Source of the DNA: Enterococcus asini ATCC 700915
GTDB lineage: Bacteria > Bacillota > Bacilli > Lactobacillales > Enterococcaceae
Reading direction: 5' to 3'
Assembly (NCBI RefSeq): GCF_000407365.1
Contig: NZ_ASVU01000002.1
Coordinates: forward strand, 62,001-126,000
DNA: 64,000 bases
Both the position numbers and the translations under genes were made by a program. The first letter of the stretch is position 1, and every line of letters starts with the position of its first letter. This document shows, one piece after another, positions 1 through 8,268 of the stretch. The notes beneath the pieces are model-generated. The model was given only the letters and a program-made list of their open reading frames with translations. It was not told the origin of the DNA and did not search any database.

Positions 1-133
1 CATGGCGAACTCATTGGATATCGACTTGACGCAAGTTTTTGAGGAAAATATGGTAAAATTTAATCAGCGGGATCGTTTTCGCTTTGAACGAAAAGACGGC
101 CGCAAAGAGGAACAAGAGGAGCAACAACCATGA
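1..133 (+). CDS. C-terminal end of a MazG/YpjD-like nucleotide pyrophosphohydrolase (partial)
   Basis: An open frame enters from the left edge and ends in TGA, giving about 43 residues rich in charged amino acids. The segment with ANSLDIDL followed by NQRDRFRFER resembles the C-terminal helix of MazG-fold nucleotide pyrophosphohydrolases such as B. subtilis YpjD, which hydrolyse (d)NTPs to NMP and pyrophosphate. The stop overlaps the cca start as ATGA, so the two genes are translationally coupled; in Bacilli ypjD and cca lie in one cluster, which supports the call. Only the tail is visible, so the family assignment is tentative. Confidence 0.5.
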   Translation, partial: MANSLDIDLTQVFEENMVKFNQRDRFRFERKDGRKEEQEEQQP

Positions 134-1335
134 AATTGACGATTTTACCAGAGGAATTTCGCCAAGCTCTACCGGTGATGGAACAAATCGAGACGGCAGG
201 GTATGAGGCGTATTTTGTCGGCGGCAGTGTACGGGATGTGCTCTTGGGCCATCCGATTCACGATGTGGACATCGCCACTAGCGCTTTTCCGGCTGAAATC
301 AAAGAAATCTTTCCCCGGACTGTGGACGTGGGCATCGAACACGGTACGGTCTTGGTCTTAACTGAAGACAGCCAATACGAGATTACCACCTTTCGGACGG
401 AGTCGACCTACCAAGATTTTCGCCGGCCGGATCAGGTGTCTTTCGTGCGCTCTTTAGAAGAAGACTTGAAACGGCGGGACTTTACGATCAATGCCTTTGC
501 GGTCCAAGACGACGGCAATGTGATTGATCTCTTTGAAGGATTGGCAGACTTAGCCAATAAAACCTTACGAGCGGTGGGCAACCCCCACGAGCGCTTCCAC
601 GAAGATGCTTTGCGCATGATGCGTGGCTTACGGTTTGTGAGTCAACTAGGCTTTTCTTTTGAGGAAGAAACCTTTGAGGCGATTTTGGAAAACCACGCTT
701 TACTAGGCAAAATTTCAGTGGAACGGATTTTTATCGAGTTTACCAAATTGCTTTTAGGGGACTATCGTAAAGCGGCCATTGAGCAATTTGTGGCCACCGA
801 ATGCTACCAGTATTGTCCCGGATTTCGTGACAAAGGAGCCAATTTGCTAACCTTTGCCGCGTTGCCAACGCCGGCTTTTACCAGTGAGGCGGCGGCTTGG
901 GCGGTGTTATTGGATCATCTAGGCTTGGCAGTAGAAGAAGTCAGTCCCTTCCTGCGCCAATGGAAAGTCTCCAATGAATTTCGCCGGGAGTGCCGGGAGC
1001 TCGTGTGGGGCATTAAACGTCGCAAGGAAAATCTCTTTACTGCCATGGACTTGTATCGCCTGCAAGAGCATGCACTGACGGTAGAGGAAGTCTTGCCCTA
1101 TTATGATCAAGCAGGACAAGTAGGGGTCACCAAAGAAGCACTCGATGCTTTACCGATTCACCAATTAAGCGAGCTTGCGGTCAATGGCAATGATTTGCTG
1201 CAGGCAACTGGTCGCAAACCGGGCCCTTGGTTAAAAGAGGTGTTGTCCTATTTGGAACAAGCGGTAGTCGAAAAGCGTAGTGAAAATGATAAAACAACGC
1301 TGTTGCGCTTAGCGATGGCGTATACAAAGGAGTAA
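130..1335 (+). CDS. cca: CCA tRNA nucleotidyltransferase
   Basis: Adds or repairs the 3' CCA end of tRNAs from CTP and ATP without a template. The 401-residue protein has the class II polymerase head near residues 28-50, with GGSVRDVLLG followed by D45-V-D47, the metal-binding carboxylates. The RRDFTINAFA block near residue 115 and the RFHEDALRMMRGLRF block near 155 are the further hallmark motifs of the family. Length fits Firmicute CCA-adding enzymes of about 400 residues. The start overlaps the preceding gene by ATGA. Identity is firm. Confidence 0.95.
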   Translation: MKLTILPEEFRQALPVMEQIETAGYEAYFVGGSVRDVLLGHPIHDVDIATSAFPAEIKEIFPRTVDVGIEHGTVLVLTEDSQYEITTFRTESTYQDFRRPDQVSFVRSLEEDLKRRDFTINAFAVQDDGNVIDLFEGLADLANKTLRAVGNPHERFHEDALRMMRGLRFVSQLGFSFEEETFEAILENHALLGKISVERIFIEFTKLLLGDYRKAAIEQFVATECYQYCPGFRDKGANLLTFAALPTPAFTSEAAAWAVLLDHLGLAVEEVSPFLRQWKVSNEFRRECRELVWGIKRRKENLFTAMDLYRLQEHALTVEEVLPYYDQAGQVGVTKEALDALPIHQLSELAVNGNDLLQATGRKPGPWLKEVLSYLEQAVVEKRSENDKTTLLRLAMAYTKE

Positions 1336-1340
1336 GCAAA

Positions 1341-1706
1341 ATGGATCAAACATTTGCCAAAGAGTACACAGTCACAGCTGATTTAACGGCAGAGGCCATG
1401 GGTTCTGGTGGGATTCCTGTATTGGCAACTCCCGCCATGGTCGCCATGGTGGAAAACGCCTGCTACGGAGAATTGCAAAAGGAACTAAAAGCCGAAGAAA
1501 CCTCAGTAGGGGGCTTTTTGTCCATCGAACACTTAGCCCCAAGTCCCGTGGGCGCCACGGTCACTGTCCGGGCGGCCCTTTATGAGCACGCCGGCACCAA
1601 GGTCGTCTTTTCCTTCACCGTCTATGAAGGGGAAAAACTAGTGGGCAAAGGCAATCACGAACGCTTTATCGTGAAGAAAGAGCGTTTCTTAAGTAAGCTG
1701 TCCTAA
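1341..1706 (+). CDS. FlK-like hot-dog thioesterase
   Basis: A 121-residue single-domain hot-dog protein. Residues T30, E38 and H64 sit at the same spacing (8 and 26) as the catalytic Thr-Glu-His of fluoroacetyl-CoA thioesterase FlK, within ATPAMVAMVENACYGEL and LSIEHLAPSPVGA. The family hydrolyses acyl-CoA thioesters; the natural substrate here is unknown and fluoroacetyl-CoA is unlikely in this type of organism. It starts five bases after cca, so it is probably co-transcribed with it. The fold and catalytic triad are well supported, the substrate is not. Confidence 0.8.
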   Translation: MDQTFAKEYTVTADLTAEAMGSGGIPVLATPAMVAMVENACYGELQKELKAEETSVGGFLSIEHLAPSPVGATVTVRAALYEHAGTKVVFSFTVYEGEKLVGKGNHERFIVKKERFLSKLS

Positions 1707-1822
1707 CTTGTGCCTAGGCCGTCGGTGATGGGAAAGAGCGTTGTTATAGAGGCATTTTCGTGTTAAGTATCTGGAGATTGTGCTACACTAAATAAGTAAA
1801 GTCATTTTAAGGAGCGATGAGT

Positions 1823-2278
1823 ATGTCAAGAGAAATGAAAGCGTTAAAGTTCTATTTTCGAAATGGGGAAACTTGGACCATTGAGCGTCGATATATCGGG
1901 GACTTGTGGATCAAGCAAATCACCACAAGTTTTGGTCGGATTAACGGCAGTAGCTTTGTAGAAATCCACCCTTGTGCCGGTTTCAAAATCGAAATCTACC
2001 AAGAAGGCGACCACGTGGCAACCCAAGACATTAACTTGGGCGGCTTAGAGCTAGGCATGTTTAACCGGGCGTTGAAATACCAAGACATCGAAAAAATGGA
2101 AATCTTATTCCAATCCGGTAAACCAGATATGGTCTACTTCCCATACAAAGACTTAGATACGGAAGGTTTGGACAATGAATACCAATCTACCCGTGTATCT
2201 GAAAAAACGAAGAGTCTCTACATCGTGATCAACCCTGATCAAACGGTGGATGATGTCTACGCAGACAAATTGGACTAA
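1823..2278 (+). CDS. Conserved hypothetical protein, 151 residues
   Basis: I do not recognise this family. The protein is soluble, mixed alpha/beta in appearance, with no signal peptide or membrane segment and an acidic C-terminus. The second of two in-frame ATGs is chosen because AAGGAG lies eight bases before it; the first is only two bases from the ribosome site. It has its own upstream AT-rich promoter-like stretch and a strong terminator directly after the stop, so it is a single-gene transcript. Codon use matches the host. Confidence 0.7.
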   Translation: MSREMKALKFYFRNGETWTIERRYIGDLWIKQITTSFGRINGSSFVEIHPCAGFKIEIYQEGDHVATQDINLGGLELGMFNRALKYQDIEKMEILFQSGKPDMVYFPYKDLDTEGLDNEYQSTRVSEKTKSLYIVINPDQTVDDVYADKLD

Positions 2279-2280
2279 AG

Positions 2281-2315
2281 AAAAGCCAACGATGATTTTC
2301 ATCGTTGGCTTTTTT
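2281..2315 (+). terminator. Rho-independent terminator
   Basis: A 13-bp perfect stem beginning AAGCCAACGATGA with a short TTT loop is followed by a T-run. It closes the preceding hypothetical gene. Confidence 0.9.
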
Positions 2316-2460
2316 CTGGCCGTTTTGGTAGGTGAATTTCGTCAAGTAAAACTACTTAACAAAATTAATAAAAAGACTAGCCAGGAAATGAAATTCATGG
2401 TATTATAACTTGGTCTGAGAGAAATCTTAGTAGGATTTTAGTAGCAGGGGAGGGAATAAA

Positions 2461-2610
2461 ATGCGCGTAAACATCACATTAGAGTGTACTTCTTGTAAAG
2501 AACGTAACTACTTGACAAGCAAAAACAAACGTAACAACCCTGATCGCTTGGAAAAGAAAAAATATTGCCCACGCGAAAGAAAAGTTACTTTACACCGTGA
2601 AACAAAATAA
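2461..2610 (+). CDS. rpmG: 50S ribosomal protein L33
   Basis: A 49-residue basic protein of the large ribosomal subunit. It reads [17 protein letters not shown] at the N-terminus, with the CxxC pair, and [16 protein letters not shown] at the end; only three of the four zinc-type cysteines are present, as is common in enterococcal L33 paralogues. A GGGGAGGGA ribosome site precedes the ATG. It stands alone between two terminators. Identity is firm. Confidence 0.95.
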   Translation: MRVNITLECTSCKERNYLTSKNKRNNPDRLEKKKYCPRERKVTLHRETK

Positions 2611-2620
2611 TTTGTTTAAA

Positions 2621-2672
2621 CAAGCCCTCAAATCTTTGGCTTACCAAGGATTTGAGGGCTTGTTATTTTTTT
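2621..2672 (+). terminator. Rho-independent terminator after rpmG
   Basis: The arms CAAGCCCTCAAATC and GATTTGAGGGCTTG form a 14-bp perfect stem followed by a T-rich tract. Confidence 0.9.
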
Positions 2673-2758
2673 ATATTGGTTTTTGACTAGCTTTTTGACC
2701 ATACTTTTATGCGGATATTATCTATTTCAAAAGCTGAGACTCGTTTAGCTTGCCTGCT

Positions 2759-3085
2759 TTAGTAAGCAGAAAAAATCACGTCATTGATTCCCATAAAGTT
2801 TAAAACATACAAGAATAAAAGAAAGCCGTTGAGTATAAAAGAAAGTACAATGATGCTATAACGAATAGAAAAATACTTCATAAAAAGATACGGCTGCATC
2901 GCGGCGTAACGTTTTCCTTTATACGTGAAAGTGATTAGCGCCAAAAGGATAAAGATGACAATTTGCAAGACGAGTCCTAAAAGGACCCGGGTATCGGTAA
3001 GTGAATCTAGTTGAAAATAATAAACTAGGGCAGCAAGAAGATCCAGTAAGAGTGCTAAGAAAGGCATGGAAAAACCCCATTTCAT
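2759..3085 (-). CDS. Small membrane protein, four predicted helices
   Basis: A 108-residue hydrophobic protein with about four membrane-spanning segments (near residues 5-24, 33-52, 66-84 and 85-105) and few charged residues between them. No family is recognised. No clear ribosome site precedes the first ATG; an internal ATG seven codons in follows GGGG and could be the true start. It is convergent with rpmG and isolated. It is probably real because of its length and consistent hydrophobic pattern, but this is not certain. Confidence 0.5.
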   Translation of the reverse strand: MKWGFSMPFLALLLDLLAALVYYFQLDSLTDTRVLLGLVLQIVIFILLALITFTYKGKRYAAMQPYLFMKYFSIRYSIIVLSFILNGFLLFLYVLNFMGINDVIFSAY

Positions 3086-3157
3086 TTTTTATGAGGCTAC
3101 TATAACACAGAAGCAAGGGGTCGAATACGAACAAGTTTGTCAGGTACTAAGAATCTT

Positions 3158-3199
3158 AAAAAGAGCCAAACCCGGATAGTCAAGGTTTTGGCTCTTTGT
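3158..3199. terminator. Bidirectional terminator
   Basis: AAAGAGCCAAA pairs perfectly with TTTGGCTCTTT across a 16-base loop, flanked by A and T tracts on both sides. On the minus strand it closes the small membrane peptide gene that follows. Confidence 0.75.
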
Positions 3200-3205
3200 C
3201 AGTAT

Positions 3206-3307
3206 CTATTTTGTGTCATTGATACCGTGGCGCACGGCCAGACGGATAATCCAATACAGGGCAAAAGCAAGGGCGGCATAAACTAAAATTGTATACAGTA
3301 AGAGCAT
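3206..3307 (-). CDS. Small hydrophobic peptide, 33 residues
   Basis: A short leftward ORF has a strong AAGGAGGAA ribosome site eight bases before its ATG and ends just before a good terminator. The peptide is one membrane helix (about residues 2-21, LLLYTILVYAALAFALYW) with a positively charged tail (RLAVRHGINDTK). This shape is shared by small membrane regulators and by type I toxin peptides, but no sequence family is recognised. A second leftward terminator lies 120 bases upstream, so a separate short RNA could be made next to it. Confidence 0.55.
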   Translation of the reverse strand: MLLLYTILVYAALAFALYWIIRLAVRHGINDTK

Positions 3308-3429
3308 AAACAGAGATTCCTCCTTCGTATAATCAAGATGTTAGCGTGTAATAGTGATTGATATAGCTATTATCTCAAAGATGAGGCTTGAATGATATCG
3401 TTTTTTTCGCATTGATTTAGTGAGTCCAC

Positions 3430-3462
3430 ACAAAAACGAGCCGGTATGGGGATACCGACTCG
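3430..3462 (-). terminator. Leftward terminator with no obvious gene before it
   Basis: CGAGCCGGTAT and ATACCGACTCG form an 11-bp stem with one mismatch and a GGGG loop. Read leftward the hairpin is followed by TTTTTG, so it should stop minus-strand transcription coming from 3463-3630, where no protein gene is seen. Confidence 0.6.
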
Positions 3463-3637
3463 CAAAGGGAAATGAAAAGTGTGATTGGAATACTGAAAGT
3501 ATAAGCCGTGTGCCTTAACTGAAGCTTAAGCTGATTTTTATTGGCTTACGTCCAGAGAAATCGCATGGAAGTTTGCCATTTCGCGTTTTTTTCGTTACTA
3601 TTTCCATATAGGTTTTTTATCACTGGAGGTGTAGTGG
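3463..3637. other. Gene-free stretch; possible short leftward RNA
   Basis: No convincing protein gene. On the minus strand TTATACT near position 3500 could serve as a -10 box for a short RNA ending at the hairpin at 3430-3462. On the plus strand this is the upstream region of the 5-formyltetrahydrofolate cyclo-ligase gene. Confidence 0.3.
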
Positions 3638-4201
3638 TTGGAAAAAGAAGAGTTGCGTAAAGCGGGGCTTGTGGCCTTAAAAAAATTGAGTCAGCAGCCT
3701 AAGCGCAAAGCAGCCAAAGAGGCGGTGATTCGCCAGCTACTTTTTGCCAGTGAAGCATGGCAGAATGCCCAAACAATCGGACTTGTGCGTTCTACTAAAG
3801 AAGAGTTCGATACGCAGCCGTTGTTTCTTCGCGGGTTCGCTGAAGGCAAACGGCTAGTCGTGCCGGAAGTCTTACCGGGACGCCAGTTGGCTTTTCATGA
3901 GGTTTTTGAGAGTAGCGACTATGGGCTATCTGCTTTTGGAATCGAGGAACCCTTAGTCAAACAACCGGTGGCTAAGGAAGCCATTGATCTGCTTTTGGTA
4001 CCAGGGGTGGTCTTTTCTACTGATGGCTATCGAATCGGGTATGGGGGTGGCTACTATGATCGCTTTTTGGCTGATTTTACCGGTGTAACCAGAAGCCTCG
4101 TGTTTGAAGAGCAGTTTTCCAGTGACTGGCAGGCAGATGGTTTTGATGTGCCTGTTCAGCGACTGTTGACAGATCGGTATAGAAGAGAGGAAGAAAAATG
4201 A
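3638..4201 (+). CDS. yqgN: 5-formyltetrahydrofolate cyclo-ligase
   Basis: Converts 5-formyl-THF to 5,10-methenyl-THF with ATP, returning the storage folate to one-carbon metabolism. The 187-residue protein has the basic N-terminal nucleotide-binding stretch (KLSQQPKRKAAKEA) and the signature RIGYGGGYYDRFLADF near residues 132-147, which binds phosphate. The start is TTG, set by GGAGGT seven bases upstream. It overlaps the rhomboid gene by ATGA; the order yqgN-rhomboid-yqgQ-glcK is conserved in Bacilli. Confidence 0.9.
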   Translation: MEKEELRKAGLVALKKLSQQPKRKAAKEAVIRQLLFASEAWQNAQTIGLVRSTKEEFDTQPLFLRGFAEGKRLVVPEVLPGRQLAFHEVFESSDYGLSAFGIEEPLVKQPVAKEAIDLLLVPGVVFSTDGYRIGYGGGYYDRFLADFTGVTRSLVFEEQFSSDWQADGFDVPVQRLLTDRYRREEEK

Positions 4202-4896
4202 ACCCTACCATCAAGCGAACCCTTAATCAGTGGCGCAATGGACCGTATATTACGTACAGTTTAATCGCCATTCAGACGATTGTCTTTTTACTAAATTACT
4301 TGCTTCCTTCCTTACAGTTGCAAGAAAAAGGGGTCATGTTTGGTCCTTTTGTGGCGTATTACCACCAATACTGGCGTTTTATCACGCCGATTTTCTTTCA
4401 CTTTGGTTTAAGTCACTACGCCATTAATACGATTGTCTTGTATTTCATCGGTCAGCAAGTGGAGGCCCTTTATGGTCACAGCCGCTTTTTGGCCTTGTAT
4501 CTATTAAGTGGCATTTTAGGCAATGCCTTTAGTTTTGGTTTTAATGCCATTGGGGTTCAGTCCGCCGGTTCCAGTACGTCGATCTTTGGGATTTTTGGGG
4601 CATTTTTGATTTTGGGCGTCTATTTTCGCCACAATCCGGCGATTCAAGGCATGGTTCGACAATTTGCGCTGTTTGTCCTTTTGAGTCTAGTCTTTGGCAT
4701 GTTTGACCAGTCCATTGATATTTGGGGGCATGTCGGTGGGATCATTGGCGGGCTTTTATTAGGGAATACCATTGCTTTGCCGAATAATCCAGGTCGCTAC
4801 TCCATGCACACGCGGATTTTGACCGGTATCGTCTATGGCTTTCTTTTTGTAATTTGTCTGTTCTATGGTTTAAAAAAATACGGAATACTTGTATAA
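4198..4896 (+). CDS. Rhomboid-family intramembrane serine protease
   Basis: A 232-residue integral membrane protein with about six helices. The catalytic serine lies in AGSSTSIFG (about S126), where the usual GxSG is GSST, and the catalytic histidine in WGHVGGIIGG (about H178). Such proteases cleave transmembrane substrates within the bilayer. It is shorter than B. subtilis GluP (YqgP), lacking its TPR extension, but occupies the same place in the operon. Substrates are unknown. Confidence 0.88.
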   Translation: MNPTIKRTLNQWRNGPYITYSLIAIQTIVFLLNYLLPSLQLQEKGVMFGPFVAYYHQYWRFITPIFFHFGLSHYAINTIVLYFIGQQVEALYGHSRFLALYLLSGILGNAFSFGFNAIGVQSAGSSTSIFGIFGAFLILGVYFRHNPAIQGMVRQFALFVLLSLVFGMFDQSIDIWGHVGGIIGGLLLGNTIALPNNPGRYSMHTRILTGIVYGFLFVICLFYGLKKYGILV

Positions 4897-4914
4897 TAGT
4901 TAGGTGTGTTGAAA

Positions 4915-5121
4915 ATGGAAAGTCTTTATGATGTGCAACAATTATTAAAGCAATTCGGCATTATCGTGTATGTGGGCAAACGCATCTGGGATATCGAACT
5001 GATGCAAATCGAGTTGAAAAAACTCTACGATAGTCGCTTAGTGGATCGGGACACGTACCTGAGCGCTTGGCACATTCTCAGACGGGAGCATCACATTGAA
5101 GAGGGCCGAGAACAAGGATAA
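4915..5121 (+). CDS. yqgQ: YqgQ family protein (DUF910)
   Basis: A small soluble protein of about 68 residues with the conserved opening SLYDVQQLLKQFGIIVYVGK and a helical C-terminal half, typical of DUF910/YqgQ. Its function is not known; in Bacilli it always sits between the rhomboid and glucokinase genes, as here. The ATG is preferred over GTG and TTG codons three and two codons upstream because TTAGGTG lies at the right distance. Confidence 0.85.
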   Translation: MESLYDVQQLLKQFGIIVYVGKRIWDIELMQIELKKLYDSRLVDRDTYLSAWHILRREHHIEEGREQG

Positions 5122-5153
5122 AGCATCCTGAGAAGAACAAGGAGTGTGGAGAA

Positions 5154-6116
5154 ATGGATAAAAAAATCATTGGTATCGACTTAGGTGGGACAACCGCGAA
5201 GTTTGCGATTATGACTCCCGAGGGCGAAATTCAACAAAAATGGAGTATTGATTCCAATGTTTTGGATGATGGCAGCCATATTGTACCGGATATTGTGGAG
5301 TCGATTAACCATCATTTAGGTCTTTACGGAATGAAACCGGAAGACTTTATCGGCATCGGCATGGGAACACCGGGAAGTGTCGACCAAGAAGCCGGCACAG
5401 TTATCGGGGCATACAATTTGAACTGGACCACCTTGCAACCAGTACGGGAACAAATTGAAACCGGTACGAACATCAAATTGGCAATCGACAATGATGCCAA
5501 TGTTGCTGCACTTGGAGAACGTTGGAAAGGTGCTGGTGAAAACAATCCGGACGTGGTCTTTATCACGTTAGGAACTGGTGTTGGCGGCGGTATCGTAGCT
5601 GCTGGGCAATTGCTTCACGGCGCTGCCGGATGTGCCGGAGAAATCGGCCACATCACCGTTGATCCTCATGGCTACCAATGTACCTGTGGCAAACGGGGCT
5701 GTCTCGAAACAGTCTCCAGTGCGACTGGTGTCGTGCGGGTGGCTCGGACATTGGCGGAAGAATATGCCGGTGATTCTCAATTGAAACAATTACTAGACGA
5801 TGGGGAAGAGATCACTTCTAAGGATGTCTTTGAACTAGCGCAAGCCGACGATGCTTTGGCATTAATGGTCGTGGACAAAGTCTGCTTCTATTTAGGTTTG
5901 GCTTGTGGGAATTTAGGGAATACTTTGAACCCTGCAAGTATCGTAATCGGTGGCGGTGTATCCGCAGCGGGTGAATTCTTGCGCAGTCGGGTGGAAAAAT
6001 ACTTTAACGAGTTTACCTTCCCACAAGTTCAAGAATCAACCAAGATTAAATTAGCAGAATTGGGCAATGAAGCAGGCGTGATTGGTGCCGGTTCATTGGC
6101 ATTGCAATTTGCATAA
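5154..6116 (+). CDS. glcK: ROK-family glucokinase
   Basis: Phosphorylates glucose to glucose-6-phosphate with ATP in the cytosol. The 320-residue protein opens with the phosphate-binding IGIDLGGTTAKFA and has the ROK signature with the zinc-binding CTCGKRGCLE near residue 180, plus GEIGHITVDP. Length and motifs match Bacillus GlcK. It follows yqgQ at 32 bases and precedes the rhodanese gene, so all five are likely one operon. It links to the galactose operon downstream, whose product is fed into the same pathway. Confidence 0.93.
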   Translation: MDKKIIGIDLGGTTAKFAIMTPEGEIQQKWSIDSNVLDDGSHIVPDIVESINHHLGLYGMKPEDFIGIGMGTPGSVDQEAGTVIGAYNLNWTTLQPVREQIETGTNIKLAIDNDANVAALGERWKGAGENNPDVVFITLGTGVGGGIVAAGQLLHGAAGCAGEIGHITVDPHGYQCTCGKRGCLETVSSATGVVRVARTLAEEYAGDSQLKQLLDDGEEITSKDVFELAQADDALALMVVDKVCFYLGLACGNLGNTLNPASIVIGGGVSAAGEFLRSRVEKYFNEFTFPQVQESTKIKLAELGNEAGVIGAGSLALQFA

Positions 6117-6176
6117 GAATGGGAAGAACAACCCGCATCTACGTGATACGGTGTTGAGACAGGAAGGAAACTGGGA

Positions 6177-6587
6177 ATGAACGTATTTTTAGCAAGTAAT
6201 ACTATGTGGGTCATCAATGGCATCTTGGCGCTGATTTTATTAGGGATTGGTCTTTATGAATTGTATATTTACATTCAAGGCCGTCGCTCGGCAAAGATGC
6301 TTTCAGAAGAAGAATTCAAAGAAGGCATGCGAAAAGCCCAAGTGTTAGATGTACGGGAACGAGATGAATTCAACGCCGGCCATATCTTAGGTGCACGAAA
6401 TATTCCTTACACCGTTTTGGCGAATTCTTACAATAGTATCCGCAAAGACCAACCAATTTATTTGTACGAACGGAAAAAAGGGTTGGCAGTTCGGACAGCG
6501 ATTAAATTGAAAAAGCAAGGCTACCAAGATATCTATATCTTGAAGAGTGGTTTTGCTGAATGGACCGGTAAAACAAAAGCCAAATAA
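6177..6587 (+). CDS. Membrane-anchored rhodanese-like protein lacking the catalytic cysteine
   Basis: A 136-residue protein with an N-terminal membrane helix (about residues 10-33) and a rhodanese domain (about 45-132). LDVRERDEFNAGHILGARN is the typical first motif. The active-site loop, normally C-R-x-G, reads YLYERKKG, with glutamate near position 98 in place of cysteine, so sulfur transfer is not expected. It is most likely a non-catalytic, cytoplasm-facing binding domain. It is last in the glcK operon, directly before a terminator. Confidence 0.85.
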   Translation: MNVFLASNTMWVINGILALILLGIGLYELYIYIQGRRSAKMLSEEEFKEGMRKAQVLDVRERDEFNAGHILGARNIPYTVLANSYNSIRKDQPIYLYERKKGLAVRTAIKLKKQGYQDIYILKSGFAEWTGKTKAK

Positions 6588-6594
6588 TAAAAAC

Positions 6595-6638
6595 AAGAGC
6601 CCAGACTACAGCGTGCTGTAAGCAGGGCTCTTATTTTT
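6595..6638 (+). terminator. Terminator of the glcK operon
   Basis: Outer arms AAGAGCCC/GGGCTCTT and inner arms ACAGC/GCTGT are followed by TATTTTTA. Confidence 0.85.
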
Positions 6639-6650
6639 AGGTAAGAAAAG

Positions 6651-6688
6651 AGGCTAGGTGCTGGTTTTATAAAACCAGCACCTAGCCT
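6651..6688. terminator. 38-bp perfect palindrome, bidirectional terminator
   Basis: AGGCTAGGTGCTGGTTTTA is followed at once by its exact reverse complement, then TTTTT. It lies between convergent genes and would end the leftward DUF3042 gene and any read-through from the left. Confidence 0.8.
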
Positions 6689-6696
6689 TTTTGTGC

Positions 6697-6864
6697 TTAG
6701 CGGGCGATCCGTTTGCGCATGGCTTTTTTACGATTGTCTTCAATCATCGCTTCTTTTTCATCGATGGGATCGATGACTTGTTTTTTCACAGCTACGGCAA
6801 AACCGGCAACCGCTGCGGCAGTGGCTAATGTGCCGACTACTAATCCGGAAACGAATTTTTTCAT
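6697..6864 (-). CDS. DUF3042 family small protein
   Basis: A 55-residue protein with a glycine/alanine-rich hydrophobic helix at the N-terminus (FVSGLVVGTLATAAAVAGFA) followed by a charged tail containing VIDPIDEKEAMIEDNRKKA. This arrangement matches the DUF3042 family of Lactobacillales, of unknown function. GAGGTGAT precedes the ATG at normal distance and a strong hairpin follows the stop. Confidence 0.8.
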   Translation of the reverse strand: MKKFVSGLVVGTLATAAAVAGFAVAVKKQVIDPIDEKEAMIEDNRKKAMRKRIAR

Positions 6865-6998
6865 CTTCAATCACCTCATCTTGATTATTTGTTTCTCTCA
6901 TTATTATGGAACAAGCAGGGAAAAATGAAAAGGAATAACCCTTAAAAGTGGGGGATTTCCGGGAAAGAAAGCTCTTTCTGATTTCTTTTAGTTTCTTC

Positions 6999-7040
6999 TT
7001 GAAAATATTTAGTAAATATTATACAATGAATTTACTAAAT
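6999..7040 (+). promoter_or_regulatory. gal operon promoter with two GalR-type operators
   Basis: TTGAAA and TACAAT are separated by 17 bases. ATTTAGTAAAT (7007-7017) lies inside the spacer and ATTTACTAAAT (7030-7040) lies at the start of transcription; they are near-identical 11-bp palindromes 23 bases apart, the expected layout for a LacI-family repressor. The gene downstream in the same operon, galR, is the likely regulator. Confidence 0.75.
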
Positions 7041-7061
7041 TAGAAGAAGAGGTGTCACAAC

Positions 7062-8225
7062 ATGGAAAAAGATTTGCAAGGGATTTTCCAAGAAAAATTC
7101 GCCACAGCGGCAACGGGAGAGTATTTCGCACCAGGGCGAATCAATTTAATCGGGGAACACACAGACTACAATGGCGGGCATGTTTTTCCCGCGTCGATTA
7201 CGATTGGGACTTACGGACTTGCTTCTAAGCGTGAAGACGATCGGGTGCGTTTGTACTCAGAGAATTTCCCTGACAAAGGCGTGATCGAGTTTTCCATTAA
7301 TGATTTGGAATTTCGCAAAGAAGACGACTGGACGAACTATCCAAAAGGTATGATGAAATTCTTGAAATCTGATGGTTACACCATTGATACTGGGATGGAT
7401 ATCTTGTACTATGGCACGATTCCAAATGGTGCGGGCTTGTCTTCCTCTGCTTCCATCGAATTGTTGACCGGGGTTATTTTGAATGACTTATTCGCTTTGT
7501 CTGTGAAGATGATCGACTTGGTAGAAGTGGGCAAACGAGTGGAAAACAAATTTATCGGGGTTAACTCCGGTATCATGGACCAATTTGCCATTGGTATGGG
7601 GAAAAAAGATCATGCGATTTTGTTGGATACCAACACGTTGGAATACGAATTGGTACCGGCTGAATTCGGGGATTACTCCGTAGCCATCATGAACACCAAC
7701 AAACGCCGGGAATTAGCTGATTCTAAATACAACGAACGCCGGGCAGAATGTGAAGAAGCTCTCAGCCGTCTGCAAACTAAATTAACCATTAAATCTTTAG
7801 GGGAATTGGATGAAGCAACCTTCACTGCAAACGAAAGTTTGATTGGGGATGAAATCCTAATCAAACGGGCGAAACATGCGGTAACAGAAAACGAACGGAC
7901 TCTTAAAGCCAAAGAAGCTTTGGTGGCCGGAGACTTAGCTGCTTTCGGGAAACTACTAGACGCTTCTCATGCTTCCTTGCGAGATGACTATGAAGTAACC
8001 GGAGTTGAATTGGACACCTTGGTGGCAACAGCTCAGGCACAACCAGGAGTCTTAGGCGCGCGTATGACCGGTGCTGGGTTTGGTGGCTGTGCCATCGCCT
8101 TGGTACACAACAGCGAATGGGACAACTTCGTCAACAATGTGAAATCTGCATACGAAGAAGTTATCGGCTATGAAACAGATATTTACCGAGCAGCAATCGA
8201 CGACGGTGCCCGGAAACTAAAATAA
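7062..8225 (+). CDS. galK: Galactokinase
   Basis: Phosphorylates galactose at C1, the first step of the Leloir pathway. The 387-residue GHMP kinase has the galactokinase signature [20 protein letters not shown] near residues 25-44, the ATP-binding [15 protein letters not shown] near 122, and the C-terminal [12 protein letters not shown]. It is first in the operon, preceded by AGAAGAGGTG and the operator-bearing promoter. Identity is firm. Confidence 0.97.
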   Translation: MEKDLQGIFQEKFATAATGEYFAPGRINLIGEHTDYNGGHVFPASITIGTYGLASKREDDRVRLYSENFPDKGVIEFSINDLEFRKEDDWTNYPKGMMKFLKSDGYTIDTGMDILYYGTIPNGAGLSSSASIELLTGVILNDLFALSVKMIDLVEVGKRVENKFIGVNSGIMDQFAIGMGKKDHAILLDTNTLEYELVPAEFGDYSVAIMNTNKRRELADSKYNERRAECEEALSRLQTKLTIKSLGELDEATFTANESLIGDEILIKRAKHAVTENERTLKAKEALVAGDLAAFGKLLDASHASLRDDYEVTGVELDTLVATAQAQPGVLGARMTGAGFGGCAIALVHNSEWDNFVNNVKSAYEEVIGYETDIYRAAIDDGARKLK

Positions 8226-8268
8226 ACACGTAATGCAATGTAGCAACAAGACGAGAAGGAGGAAGACA

